Positions 7,207 through 15,964 of a stretch of 64,000 bases of DNA are shown piece by piece. Under the pieces are notes generated by a model. That model saw only the letters and a program-made list of their open reading frames with translations, searched no databases and had not been told where the DNA came from. Positions within the stretch are counted from its first letter, which is position 1; each line of letters starts with the position of its first letter. A program made the position numbers and the translations under genes. Source of the stretch: DASZFV01 sp035549075 (lineage in GTDB: Bacteria; Myxococcota_A; Polyangia; Fen-1088); NCBI GenBank assembly GCA_035549075.1, contig DASZRT010000151.1, positions 52,620-116,619 of the forward strand, read 5' to 3'.

Positions 7207-8979
7207 ATGACCATGTCGATCTCGTCTGCGGAGCCCGTCTTCACGCGCCGAAGGCGCGCGCGCGTCATGGGACGCGTCAACGCGTGGCTCATGCGCTTCC
7301 TGCCGGCGCGGCCGCCGCAGGGCGAGGCGCTGCGCCGCGCGCTCGTCACGGCCGCCGTCGCGTGCCTCTTCGCGATCGTCGCGCCCGTGTACGCGGGGCT
7401 GTCGTTCCTGTTCGAAAAGCCGCCCCTCATCTATTACGGACTCGCGATCGAGACGGCCGTCGCGTGCACGGCGGCGCTGCTGCTCCTCAAGCGCGGCCGC
7501 TTCCGGGGGTCGGCGTGGGTGCTCATGCTCGCGGGCACGTCGGCGGTCGTCACGACGGCCGTGCGCGAGGGCGCGTCGAGCCAAGCCGCCGGCAACCTGG
7601 TCCTGCCCGTCGTCATGGCCGTGCTCATCCTCGGCTGGCGCGGCGCGCTCACGATCGGCGTGCCGGGCGTGCTGCTCATCGGGACGATGGGCGTGCTCGA
7701 GCGCGCGGGCCTGTTTCACCCGGCGGCCGAGACGCACGGGCTCGGCGTGTTCGCGATCGTGCAGGTCAGCGCGGTCATGGTCATGCTGCTCGTGTTCGAC
7801 GGCGTGCGGCTCGCGCTCGTCGAGGCGCAGCGCGAGCTCGAGGCGCAGCTCGCGCGCGCGCACCGGCTAGAAGCCGTGGGCCGCGTCGCGGGTGGCGTCG
7901 CGCACGACTTCAACAACCTGCTCACGGTGATCCTCGCCAACGCGAGCCTGCTGGCCGAGACGACCCATGATGACCCGAGCGTCGCCGACATCCGCGCCGC
8001 GGCCCAACGCGGCTCGCAGCTCACGAAGCAGCTGCTCGCCTTCTCGCGCCAGCAGAAGCTCGAGCCGCGCACCTTCGATCTCGCGGCGCAGGTGAGCGAA
8101 GAGCGCGTGCTGCTCGGGCGCCTCATCCCCGAGTCGATCAAGATCGAGGTCGAGCGCCCCCCACACCCCGTGTGGGTCCACGCCGATCCCGGGCAGATCT
8201 CGCAGGTCGTGCTCAACCTCGTCGTCAACGCGCGCGACGCCATGCCGGGCGGCGGGCGGCTGCACATCACCGTCGCGCGCGCCGACGAAGAGCGCGTGCG
8301 CCTCGAGGTGCGCGACACGGGCGTCGGCATGGATCCGCACACGCTCGAGCGCGCGTTCGAGCCGTTCTTCACGACCAAGGGCGCCGTGGGCACGGGCCTC
8401 GGGCTCGCGACGGTGCATGGCATCGTCACGCAGAGCGGCGGCCAGATCCGCGTGCGCAGCGGCGTGGGCGGCACGACGTTCGAGGTGACGTTGCCCGCGG
8501 GCGACGGCGCCGACGAGCCGACGCGCCAGAGCAGCGGCGAGCTGCCCATGCTCCGCCGCAAGATGATCCTGCTCGTCGAGGACGACCCAGGCGTGCGCGC
8601 GGCGACGGCCAGGCTGCTCAAGGCGCTGGGCCACGACGTCACGGCCTGCGGCGACGTCGCGACGGCGCTCGCGGCGTGGCGCAAGAGCGGCTCGCGCATC
8701 GACCTCATCTTGAGCGACGTCGTCATGCCGAACGGCGGCGGCCCCGAGCTCGTGCGCGCGTTGCCGGCGGGCAGCGGCGCGCGCGTGCTCTTCATGTCGG
8801 GCTACACCAACGACGCGCTCGAGGCGCCCGATCTCGCGCGCATCCCGTTCCTCTCGAAGCCTTTCACGCGCCACGAGCTGGCGCGCAAGCTCGAGGAGGT
8901 GCTGACCGCGCCCGACCTCGACGACACCTCGGCGCTGCGCCGCGCGCGCGCCGCCAGCGATCCCGTCGAGCGGTCCTGA
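7207..8979 (+). CDS. hybrid sensor histidine kinase with C-terminal receiver
   Basis: A membrane kinase of 590 residues. Five or six hydrophobic segments fill residues 45-215 (for example LFAIVAPVYAGLSFLF and MVMLLVFDGV). A dimerisation/phosphoacceptor domain follows with GGVAHDFNNLL (phosphorylated His 233), then the ATPase domain (N-box NLVVNARDAMPG, G1 DTGVGM, F-box FEPFFTTK, G2 GTGLGLATV). The C-terminal receiver starts MILLVEDDPG, with phosphoacceptor Asp 504 in LILSDVVMP and the conserved Lys in LSKPF. There is no PAS or periplasmic sensor domain, so the membrane part is the likely sensor. No separate response regulator is adjacent. ATG 7207 is the first start after the gap. Confidence 0.9.
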   Translation: MTMSISSAEPVFTRRRRARVMGRVNAWLMRFLPARPPQGEALRRALVTAAVACLFAIVAPVYAGLSFLFEKPPLIYYGLAIETAVACTAALLLLKRGRFRGSAWVLMLAGTSAVVTTAVREGASSQAAGNLVLPVVMAVLILGWRGALTIGVPGVLLIGTMGVLERAGLFHPAAETHGLGVFAIVQVSAVMVMLLVFDGVRLALVEAQRELEAQLARAHRLEAVGRVAGGVAHDFNNLLTVILANASLLAETTHDDPSVADIRAAAQRGSQLTKQLLAFSRQQKLEPRTFDLAAQVSEERVLLGRLIPESIKIEVERPPHPVWVHADPGQISQVVLNLVVNARDAMPGGGRLHITVARADEERVRLEVRDTGVGMDPHTLERAFEPFFTTKGAVGTGLGLATVHGIVTQSGGQIRVRSGVGGTTFEVTLPAGDGADEPTRQSSGELPMLRRKMILLVEDDPGVRAATARLLKALGHDVTACGDVATALAAWRKSGSRIDLILSDVVMPNGGGPELVRALPAGSGARVLFMSGYTNDALEAPDLARIPFLSKPFTRHELARKLEEVLTAPDLDDTSALRRARAASDPVERS

Positions 8980-10050
8980 CTACTTCCTGAGCTGGAAGTG
9001 ATCGGCGTAGACGACGCCGTGCCACTCGGCCGCGCCCGTGCCCGACATCGTGAGGCGGAAGCCCATCGACGTGATGTTCGTGAGGTCGCCCGTGTTGAAG
9101 GCCGACTCGATGGGGAAGGGACGGAACTCGAGCCATTTGCCGACGGTGATCGGCTTGGTCTGGCTGGCGTTGGCGAGCAGCAGGCCCTTGTCCTTCGAGA
9201 CGAGCTCCATCTGCGCCGTCACCACCGCGCCCGCGGGCAGCGCCGGGCCGTCGAGGTAGAGCCAGCCGAGGCTCGCGCGTCCGACGGCGTTGGTGATGGG
9301 CAGGCCCGTGCCCGTCGCCGGGAAGGCGAACTGCGCCTCGCCGCGCATCCCGGCGTCGCTGCCGGGCACGAAGTCGACGCCCACGGTGAGGTTCGCCTTG
9401 TAGCAGTACGGGTGGCACATCTGGACGGCATATCCGGAGAACGCCGTGCCGTAGTTCGTAATCGTCACGGGCGTCGTCGACGGGTCGTAGCCGGGCGTGA
9501 GCTTCTTGACGTTCGTGGCGTAGTTCGACGCGTCGTAGTTGGCGGCGACGTCGAAGTCGATGCCCTGATCTTGAACGTCGCACTCGCTGAAGTTCGTGTT
9601 GATGCGGTTGACGGCGCCCGCGACGTCGTTGGAGATGCACGCGGGCGGCTTGCCCGCGCCGATCGAGCCACCGCCGCCCGTCGAGCCACCCGTTGCGGTC
9701 GTGCCGCCGGCGCCGCCCGTCGCCGTCGAGCCACCGCCGCCCGTCGAGCCACCCGTCGCGGTCGTGCCGCCTGTGCCGCCGGTCGCGGGCGTGCCACCGG
9801 TCCCGCCCGTCGCCGATGAGCCACCGGTGCCGGTCGTACCGCCCGTCGCGGGCGAGCCGCCATCGCCACCGTTGCTCGAAGGCGGTGGGTTGCCCGTCGA
9901 GCCACCCGTGTCGCTCGTGCCGGCAGTGCCTCCGCTGCCTGTGCTGCCGCCCGTCGCGCCGTGGCGCGGCGGCTCGGAGCTGGTGCACGCACCGATGGCG
10001 ATGGCCGCGCACGCGGTGAAGACGAACGAACGAGTCTGGGGGCGCGTCAT
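8980..10050 (-). CDS. linker lipoprotein, paralogue 1 of a tandem pair
   Basis: An exported lipoprotein of 356 residues. The signal peptide ends in AIAIGAC, then TSSEPPRHG, then about 100 residues of GG(T/S) linker. The C-terminal domain of about 220 residues has paired cysteines (CHPYCYK) and ends EWHGVVYADHFQLRK. The latter half looks like a beta-sandwich resembling carbohydrate-binding jelly rolls, though the family was not recognised with certainty. It is closely related to the next gene along the same signal motif, the YC pair and the ending. AGGAGA lies upstream of ATG 10050. Its stop is 1 bp from the stop of the convergent kinase gene. Confidence 0.7.
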   Translation of the reverse strand: MTRPQTRSFVFTACAAIAIGACTSSEPPRHGATGGSTGSGGTAGTSDTGGSTGNPPPSSNGGDGGSPATGGTTGTGGSSATGGTGGTPATGGTGGTTATGGSTGGGGSTATGGAGGTTATGGSTGGGGSIGAGKPPACISNDVAGAVNRINTNFSECDVQDQGIDFDVAANYDASNYATNVKKLTPGYDPSTTPVTITNYGTAFSGYAVQMCHPYCYKANLTVGVDFVPGSDAGMRGEAQFAFPATGTGLPITNAVGRASLGWLYLDGPALPAGAVVTAQMELVSKDKGLLLANASQTKPITVGKWLEFRPFPIESAFNTGDLTNITSMGFRLTMSGTGAAEWHGVVYADHFQLRK

Positions 10051-10061
10051 CGAAAGCTCTC

Positions 10062-11102
10062 CTAGAGACCGAAGGGGTATTGGCCGGACGGGTCCTTCAT
10101 CGCAGCGCCCGTGCGCATCTGCAAGTGATCGAGGTAGACGACGCCGTGCCACTCCATGCCCTTCGGCAGGTTGGCGGGCGCCGTGATGCGGAAGCCGAGG
10201 CCCGTGACGTTCATCGGCACCGTCGGGAACGTCGTCGCATTGATGCCGAAGTACTTGAACTCAGCGTGCTGGTAGTCGAGCCAGTTCGCGTAGCCGATCG
10301 GCTGCGCCTTGCCGGCGACGATGATGCCCGTCGGCGTCTCGATCACCATCTGCGCCGAGATCGTGAACGGCGGCTTCGTCGGCCCGTCGAGCTGGATCCA
10401 CGCGAGCGAGTCGCGTCCCACGGCCGTGGGGATCGGCAGGCCGTTGCCCGTCGTCGGGAAGCGCACGATGACCTCGCCCTGCAGCGCCTTTGCGTCGCCG
10501 CCGCCGACGATGTCGACGCCGATCGTGAGCTCTTTGCTGAAGCAGTATGGGCTGCAGTCGTTGATCTCGTAGTACCCGAGCGCCGTGCCGTAGTCGGTGA
10601 TGCGGATCGAGCCCACCGGCTGCGGGTACGAGTACCTGTCCTCGAAGTCGAGGCTCTGCAGCAGGAAGTCGCACTCGTTCGTCGGCTTCTGCGAGGGGAT
10701 CGGCGACGGCTTCTTCACGAGGCACGTCGGCGTGGTGCGGCCGCCGGCGTCGGGCGGAAGCACGAACTCGCCGTCGGTCGTCGCGCCCGCGTCGGTGTTC
10801 GTCGAGCCGCCGCCGCCCGTCGAGCCGCCCGCGCCCGTCGAGCCGCCGCTACCCGTCGAGCCGCCGGTCGAGGTCGAACCGCCCGTGCCCGTCGAGCCGC
10901 TGTTGCCGCCCGTCGACGTCGTGCCGCCCGTGCCCGAATCACCGCCCGTCGACGTCGTGCCGCCCGTGCCCGCGCCCGTCGTCCCGCCCGTCGCCGATGA
11001 TCCACCGTTGCCACCCGAGCCACCGCGCGGCGGCTCCGAGCTCGTGCAAGCAACGGCCGCGAGGACGCAAACGACCACCAAGCGAACGCCGGACAAACGC
11101 AT
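10062..11102 (-). CDS. linker lipoprotein, paralogue 2 of a tandem pair
   Basis: An exported lipoprotein of 346 residues, upstream in the same operon (11-bp gap) as its paralogue. Signal peptide VVVCVLAAVAC, then TSSEPPRGG and a GG(T/S) linker to about residue 110. The folded domain shares CSPYCF, FPTTGNGLPI, AVGRDSLAWIQLDGP and MEWHGVVYLDHLQMR with the downstream gene, showing a tandem duplication. The domain probably binds a surface polymer or carbohydrate, inferred only from its predicted beta-rich pattern. ATG 11102 has GAGGAGA upstream; the frame remains open to 11192 without further support. Confidence 0.7.
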   Translation of the reverse strand: MRLSGVRLVVVCVLAAVACTSSEPPRGGSGGNGGSSATGGTTGAGTGGTTSTGGDSGTGGTTSTGGNSGSTGTGGSTSTGGSTGSGGSTGAGGSTGGGGSTNTDAGATTDGEFVLPPDAGGRTTPTCLVKKPSPIPSQKPTNECDFLLQSLDFEDRYSYPQPVGSIRITDYGTALGYYEINDCSPYCFSKELTIGVDIVGGGDAKALQGEVIVRFPTTGNGLPIPTAVGRDSLAWIQLDGPTKPPFTISAQMVIETPTGIIVAGKAQPIGYANWLDYQHAEFKYFGINATTFPTVPMNVTGLGFRITAPANLPKGMEWHGVVYLDHLQMRTGAAMKDPSGQYPFGL

Positions 11103-11195
11103 CAAATGAAATCTCCTCGAACGAAAGATTTCGACTCTCTCACGCGGCTCCGTCGACGGACCGTGCATCCCCTCGCAAAGAGATGCACCCAATTT

Positions 11196-12479
11196 TCAAC
11201 GTCGCTCGCGGCCCGTAATGAGGCGCGCGCCGTGTCGAAACCTCACGTACGACCAGAACCAATCGGCCAGCACCGACAACCGGTTCTTGAAGTCGATGAG
11301 GTACCACAGGTGCACGAACAGCCAGGCGAGCCACGCGACCACGCCCGACATCCGGAGCTTGCCCACCTGCGCCACGGCGCGCTGGCGGCCGATCGTCGCC
11401 ATCGAGCCTTTGTCGAAATAACGAAACGGCTCGCGCGGCTCACCGCGCAGGTCGCGCACGATGGTCGCGGCGACGTGGCGTCCCTGCTGCATGGCGACGG
11501 GGCTGACGCCCGGCAACGAGCCGCCCGCCGTCGGGAAGCACGCGAGGTCGCCGATCGCGAACACGCGCGGGCGCCCCGGCAGCGCGCAATCCTCGCCCAC
11601 GACGACGCGCCCGCCGCGGTCCAGCGGCGCGCCCGCCTCCTTGCTCAACTTGGCCGCGAGCCCGCTCGCGCGCACGCCCGCCGTCCATAGAATCGACGAC
11701 GACGCGATGAGCTCCTCGCCGATCCACACGCCCTGGTCGTCGATGTTGGTGACGCGCACGCCCGTACGGACGGTCACGCCCAGCTCGGTCAGCGATTCGG
11801 CCGCCTTCTCCGACAGGCGCGGATCGAACGTCGCGAGCAAGCGCTCGCCCGCCTCGACGAGGATCACCTTGATCCACGACGGATCCAGCGTGCGAAAGTC
11901 GCTCTTGGCGATGGGGCGCGCCAGCTCGGCGATCGCGCCCGCGAGCTCGAGGCCCGTCGGGCCGCCGCCGATGACGACGAACGTCAAGAGCTTGCGGCGC
12001 AGCGCTTCGTCTGCAGCGTCGTCGCCCGCTCCGTGGCGCGCGCTCTCGGCGCGCTCGAGCGCGACCAAGACGCGACGGCGGATCTCGAGCGCGTCCTCGA
12101 TCGACTTGAGACTGGGCGCGTGCGCGGCCCACTCGGGGTGGCCGTAGTAGTTCGTCTCGGCGCCCGCGGCGACGACGAGAAAGTCGAACGACAGCGACGT
12201 CCCGTCGTCGAGCGCGACGGTGCGCGCGTCGAGATCGAAGCCCGTGACCTCGGCCATGAGCACCGAGACGTTGCGTTCGTCGCGGAACAGCGCGCGGATG
12301 GGCACGGCGATCTCGGCGGGGCTGAGCGCCGCCATCGCGACTTGATAGAGCAGCGGCTGAAACAGGTGGTGGTTGGCGCGGTCGACGATCGTCACGCGCA
12401 CCGGCGCGTCGACGAGCGCGCGCGCGGCCGCGAGCCCGCCGAAGCCGGCGCCCACGACGACGACGTGTGGCGTATCCAT
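11196..12479 (-). CDS. ndh: type II NADH:quinone dehydrogenase
   Basis: A single-subunit, non-proton-pumping NADH dehydrogenase of 427 residues that passes electrons from NADH via FAD to membrane quinone. The FAD fold is at the N-terminus (VVVVGAGFGGLAAA, residues 6-19), with NHHLFQPLLYQVA characteristic of NDH-2. The NADH-binding fold has FVVIGGGPTGLELAG near 170, the second FAD motif is VFAIGDLAC, and PVAMQQGRHVA is the quinone-site motif. The C-terminus has an amphipathic membrane anchor (VAWLAWLFVHLWYLIDF). It follows a membrane-protein gene with a 1-bp gap, so the two are an operon. Confidence 0.95.
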   Translation of the reverse strand: MDTPHVVVVGAGFGGLAAARALVDAPVRVTIVDRANHHLFQPLLYQVAMAALSPAEIAVPIRALFRDERNVSVLMAEVTGFDLDARTVALDDGTSLSFDFLVVAAGAETNYYGHPEWAAHAPSLKSIEDALEIRRRVLVALERAESARHGAGDDAADEALRRKLLTFVVIGGGPTGLELAGAIAELARPIAKSDFRTLDPSWIKVILVEAGERLLATFDPRLSEKAAESLTELGVTVRTGVRVTNIDDQGVWIGEELIASSSILWTAGVRASGLAAKLSKEAGAPLDRGGRVVVGEDCALPGRPRVFAIGDLACFPTAGGSLPGVSPVAMQQGRHVAATIVRDLRGEPREPFRYFDKGSMATIGRQRAVAQVGKLRMSGVVAWLAWLFVHLWYLIDFKNRLSVLADWFWSYVRFRHGARLITGRERR

Positions 12480-12480
12480 C

Positions 12481-13233
12481 TCAGGCCGCCATGCGACGCC
12501 GGAACGCGCGCATGCGCCCGCTGCCGGAGCGCAGCTCGCGGTAGAGCACGCCGCGGAACACCATCGCGTAGTGCACGAACACGATGAGCACCGGGATCTT
12601 CCAGTACGGATTCCCTAGGATGAGCGCGAGCACCCCCTGCGCCGACGCGAGCTCGGACAGCTGCGTGAGCACCTGGCCCGGCGAAGACAGCGACAGCGTG
12701 CCCGTCGCCCAGAAGAAGACGAAGGCCAGCACGAGGTTCGGCGCGAACCACGCCACGGGGTGCTCCATGACGAAGCTCGCCGATTCTTTGAAGGCCGCGA
12801 ACGAGCGCCCGTCGCCGTTGTAGATGACCTCGGGCAGCGCGTTGAGGAAGATCGCGATCGCGAGCTGCACGATCCCGGCGACGGCGACGGCGTTGTCGCC
12901 GGCGCCACGCTCGATGGGCCCGAGCACGAGGCTCACGATCCACATCGCGAAGAAGACGCTCATGACGTCCCAGATCGCGCGCATGCCCGACTTGAGATCG
13001 CGGAGGCGGATCGGCTCGCCCGCGACGACCGACGCGAGCAACGACAAGTAGCCGGCGCACAGCGCCGCCGACACGAATCCGAGGATGAGGCTGCCGATGA
13101 TCCCGAGCGGCGCGAGCATCTTGGCGGCGACGATGAATGCGAGCGTGTAGACGGGGATCGAGACGGCGGCGAGCCACCCGCGCGCGGCGCGGCGCAGGGA
13201 GAGGACGCCGACGTCGGCGAGTTGGCGGAGCAT
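12481..13233 (-). CDS. multi-pass membrane protein, unknown function
   Basis: A 250-residue integral membrane protein with about five or six hydrophobic segments (VYTLAFIVAAKMLAPLGII, LILGFVSAALCAGYLSLL, FFAMWIVSLVLG, VLAFVFFWATGTL, IVFVHYAMVFRGVLY). The arrangement is reminiscent of DUF4013-like proteins, but no catalytic motif is visible and the family is not certain. It is the first gene of a two-gene operon with ndh, one base apart, so a role in inner-membrane energetics or in assembling the dehydrogenase is possible but only inferred. It is divergent from the lipoprotein gene at 13317. Confidence 0.7.
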   Translation of the reverse strand: MLRQLADVGVLSLRRAARGWLAAVSIPVYTLAFIVAAKMLAPLGIIGSLILGFVSAALCAGYLSLLASVVAGEPIRLRDLKSGMRAIWDVMSVFFAMWIVSLVLGPIERGAGDNAVAVAGIVQLAIAIFLNALPEVIYNGDGRSFAAFKESASFVMEHPVAWFAPNLVLAFVFFWATGTLSLSSPGQVLTQLSELASAQGVLALILGNPYWKIPVLIVFVHYAMVFRGVLYRELRSGSGRMRAFRRRMAA

Positions 13234-13316
13234 GCGCGAAGCCTATCTCAGAAGGGCCGTGCGTCGAATCACGTGAACGAAGAAGACCTTGTCACCGGCA
13301 GAGCGCGCAGGAATAG

Positions 13317-14453
13317 TTGCAAGTCGCGGTGTTCAAGGCCTCTCGCATCGCTCTGATCGCGCTGATCTCGCTCGCGTGCTCGGGTGCCGGCAACCCCGGC
13401 ACGGGAACCGGCGGCACCGGCGGCGTCGCCGACACCGGTGGAAGCGCCGACACGGGCGGTGCGCCCGCGACCGGCGGCAGCGGCGGCGCGCCCGCGATCG
13501 GCGGCACCGGCGGCGCTCGCGACCCCCTCGACACGGCGCCGTGGCGGCCGCTCTCGATCACGGCGACGAAGGGCCTGCACCAACACATGGTGTTCGGCGA
13601 GACCTACGTCGGCGTCGACACGCGAGCCGCGAAGATGGCCGGCAAGCTGGTCGTCGATCTCGGCGTCGACCAAGGCACGTACCTGCCGTGGCTCGGCAAG
13701 CGCGGCTTCCACGTGTTCGGCGTGAAGTTCTATCACTGCCAGCACATCGACAATTGGAGCGCGCCCTACGGCCGCGATTACCCGACGAACTGCCGTTTGC
13801 AGACGTTCGACGGCATGGCGCGCGGCGGGGCCGAAAACGACGCCAACGGCAACGTCACCGCCACCAACAACATCGCGTACAAGATCAAGACCGGCCTCGC
13901 GATGCTGCACGCGTCGTACCCGCAGGAGGATTGGGGGTACTTTCTCAACCAAGACGGCTCGGTCCGTTGGTCCGACGTCGCGATGACGGGTTACTCGCAC
14001 GGCGCGCAGACGGCGGCGATGCTCGCGCACTACGTACGCCTCTACCGCGTCGTCTCGCGCTCGGGCCCGCGCGAGAACAACTGTGGCAACGGCGCGCTCG
14101 TGGGCGCCTACGATCCGAACAACCCACCGTTCAAAGCCAACTGCGACATGAGCCAGTGGGGCTCGTGGGAAGACGTTCCGTTCGTCACGCCCGTCGAGCG
14201 CGTGTTCTCGTTCGCCGGCACGATGGACACGCAGTTCGGCGACGACATGTGGAGCTGCGATCACATGAAGTACGTCGGGCTGCCCTTCGACGTCTCGAAC
14301 ACGGCGCCGCCGTACGACGGCCTGACCTACGACGGCTCGCACCGCTTCATCAGCAGCGAGGGCCACACCGCCTTCGACTCGAAGCCGAGCGAGCTCCAAG
14401 CCGAGAACGCCGCCTTCGGCGTCCTGCCCGAGAACCTGAACCCCAATTTCTAG
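13317..14453 (+). CDS. secreted alpha/beta-hydrolase-like lipoprotein
   Basis: A 378-residue lipoprotein. The hydrophobic signal (SRIALIALISLAC) ends in a lipobox, followed by a Gly-rich linker to about residue 68. The domain contains VAMTGYSHGAQTAAMLA, a GxSxG nucleophile elbow after a beta strand, and a late SSEGHTAF with a possible catalytic His, so a serine hydrolase is likely. The pattern recalls the BPSS1187-type group, but that is a weak recollection. TTG at 13317 has AGGAA just upstream; GTG at 13329 gives the neatest signal peptide (MFKASRIAL) and is an equally good start. It converges on, and overlaps by 4 bp, the next gene. Confidence 0.65.
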   Translation: MQVAVFKASRIALIALISLACSGAGNPGTGTGGTGGVADTGGSADTGGAPATGGSGGAPAIGGTGGARDPLDTAPWRPLSITATKGLHQHMVFGETYVGVDTRAAKMAGKLVVDLGVDQGTYLPWLGKRGFHVFGVKFYHCQHIDNWSAPYGRDYPTNCRLQTFDGMARGGAENDANGNVTATNNIAYKIKTGLAMLHASYPQEDWGYFLNQDGSVRWSDVAMTGYSHGAQTAAMLAHYVRLYRVVSRSGPRENNCGNGALVGAYDPNNPPFKANCDMSQWGSWEDVPFVTPVERVFSFAGTMDTQFGDDMWSCDHMKYVGLPFDVSNTAPPYDGLTYDGSHRFISSEGHTAFDSKPSELQAENAAFGVLPENLNPNF

Positions 14454-15943
14454 TGCGGCAGGCGCAGCGCGAGCATGGCGTCGATCGTCGATTGAGGGAC
14501 TTGCGACGGCAGGCCCGGCAACAGCGTCGCGATGGAGGCCGGCACGGCGTCCGGGTGAACGAGCGCGAGCTGCACGGTGCGCGAGGCGACGTCGTACAGC
14601 GCGATGAAGTAGCGGTACCCCGTCGCGGGGCGGCGGAACGCCGCGCCCACGCTCGTCTTGTTGACGACGGCGCCGGCGGCGGCTTCGGTGTTGCCCGTCT
14701 TCTTGTTGACGAGGTCGACGGACGCCGGCAGCGCCGAGACGTCGCACTTCGTGCCGCACGGGCCCTCGCCCACGTAGCCACCGTAGCCGAAGAAGTTGGT
14801 GCTGATGATGTCGAGGTTCTTCGAGGTGTTCTTGTCGTTGACGACCTCGAAGGCGTTCAGCTGGCCGCAGCCGTCCCCCGAGTAGTTGGCGGTCGCCGGA
14901 GGCACCGGCGGGTACGAGTAACACTGGCACGAGTTGTAGAGGCCTTGGCGCACGAGCTCACCGTGGCTGATGCCGATCCAAGGCGCGTCGTACCAGCCGT
15001 CGGTCGCGTCGTTCTTGCAGTTCTGCGCGTTCGTGATCGCGCCCGATCCGTAGTGCGGCATGGTCGCGAGGATGATGAACATCTTCGAGCCCGACCAGCC
15101 GTAGTCCTTGCTCTTGCCGGCGCCCGGCGCGGGGCAATACGGATCGCTGCCCGGGCCACAGGGGAACGCCATCCCCGACGAGACGTCGACGAAGCAGTCG
15201 TTGCCGACGACGCCCGTGAGACCGGTCGTGCCAGGCGTCATCGGCCCGCCCGAGAACGTCATGTTCGTCGCGGCCGTCGGGCTGCGCGCGTCCCACGACG
15301 ACGCCAGCTTCCATGTGCCCGTGAGGCCCGAGACCGGCTGGTAGACGGCGAACTGCTTGACCAGCATCGGGCCGCGCAACGACACGGCGAGCTCTTCGTC
15401 CCAGGGCGTGAGCTGCGTACCGGTGATGACCTTGTTCGTGAGGCAGCACGTGACGTTGCCCTTGGAGTCGGTGGTCTTCTGCACGTCGCACGGGCCGACG
15501 GCGGGATCGCGTCGCGTCGGGTACATACCGGCGGCGCCGATCATGGGGAAGGTGATCGTAGCGCCGTCGGAGACGGGCCCCGCGGCGAGGCCGGGATACG
15601 GACCGAGGCCGCCGCCCGCGCCAGGCGCGCCGCCGCTCCCCGTCGCGCCGCCCGAAGCCGTCGTGCCGCCGCTGCCCGGCGTGCCTCCGCTGCCGGTTGT
15701 ACCGCCCGGCGCCGTCGTGCCGCCGCCGCCGGTCATGCCCCCGCCGCTCGACGTCGTGCCGCCGCGGCCCGGCGAGCCGCCGGTGCCACCGCTCGCGTGG
15801 CCGCCCGCGCCGCCCGTCGTTCCGCCGCCGCCGGACGATCCGCTGGTGCCGCCGCTGGCGCCCGTCGTGCCGCCACCGCCGCCGCACGCCGCGAGGCTCA
15901 ACACGGCTCCCAAGACCATCGCGAGCGTCGTTTGACTTTTCAT
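14450..15943 (-). CDS. TOS1-like (DUF2403/DUF2401-type) lipoprotein
   Basis: A 497-residue lipoprotein. The signal peptide ends LSLAACGGG and a Gly-rich linker runs to about residue 110. The remainder has PVSGLTGTWKLASSWD, YGWSGSKMFIILATMP, CQCYSYPP and GDGCGQLNAFEVV. The order 'Trp-rich/Lys-Met-Phe strand, Cys-x-Cys, GCG-x4-FEV' resembles fungal TOS1 and related cell-wall glucan-active proteins (DUF2403 plus DUF2401), where the FEV stretch holds acidic residues. That family call is tentative. Extracellular binding or cleavage of a beta-glucan would be the implied role. Start codons of this gene and of the divergent DUF2961 gene are only 21 bp apart. Confidence 0.55.
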   Translation of the reverse strand: MKSQTTLAMVLGAVLSLAACGGGGGTTGASGGTSGSSGGGGTTGGAGGHASGGTGGSPGRGGTTSSGGGMTGGGGTTAPGGTTGSGGTPGSGGTTASGGATGSGGAPGAGGGLGPYPGLAAGPVSDGATITFPMIGAAGMYPTRRDPAVGPCDVQKTTDSKGNVTCCLTNKVITGTQLTPWDEELAVSLRGPMLVKQFAVYQPVSGLTGTWKLASSWDARSPTAATNMTFSGGPMTPGTTGLTGVVGNDCFVDVSSGMAFPCGPGSDPYCPAPGAGKSKDYGWSGSKMFIILATMPHYGSGAITNAQNCKNDATDGWYDAPWIGISHGELVRQGLYNSCQCYSYPPVPPATANYSGDGCGQLNAFEVVNDKNTSKNLDIISTNFFGYGGYVGEGPCGTKCDVSALPASVDLVNKKTGNTEAAAGAVVNKTSVGAAFRRPATGYRYFIALYDVASRTVQLALVHPDAVPASIATLLPGLPSQVPQSTIDAMLALRLPH

Positions 15944-15964
15944 CGCGACACGAGAGTTTATCGC

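Noticed and set aside
9596..10186. Pro/Val-rich open frames (PPVAPP type) opposite the lipoprotein linkers.
   Set aside because: They are the reverse complement of GG(T/S) linker repeats and recur wherever a linker occurs; no start signal or domain.
13289..15964. Long plus-strand frame leading into the DUF2961 gene.
   Set aside because: Only the part from ATG 15965 has a signal peptide and domain; the upstream part is an Arg-rich shadow of the hydrolase gene and the antisense of the TOS1-like gene.
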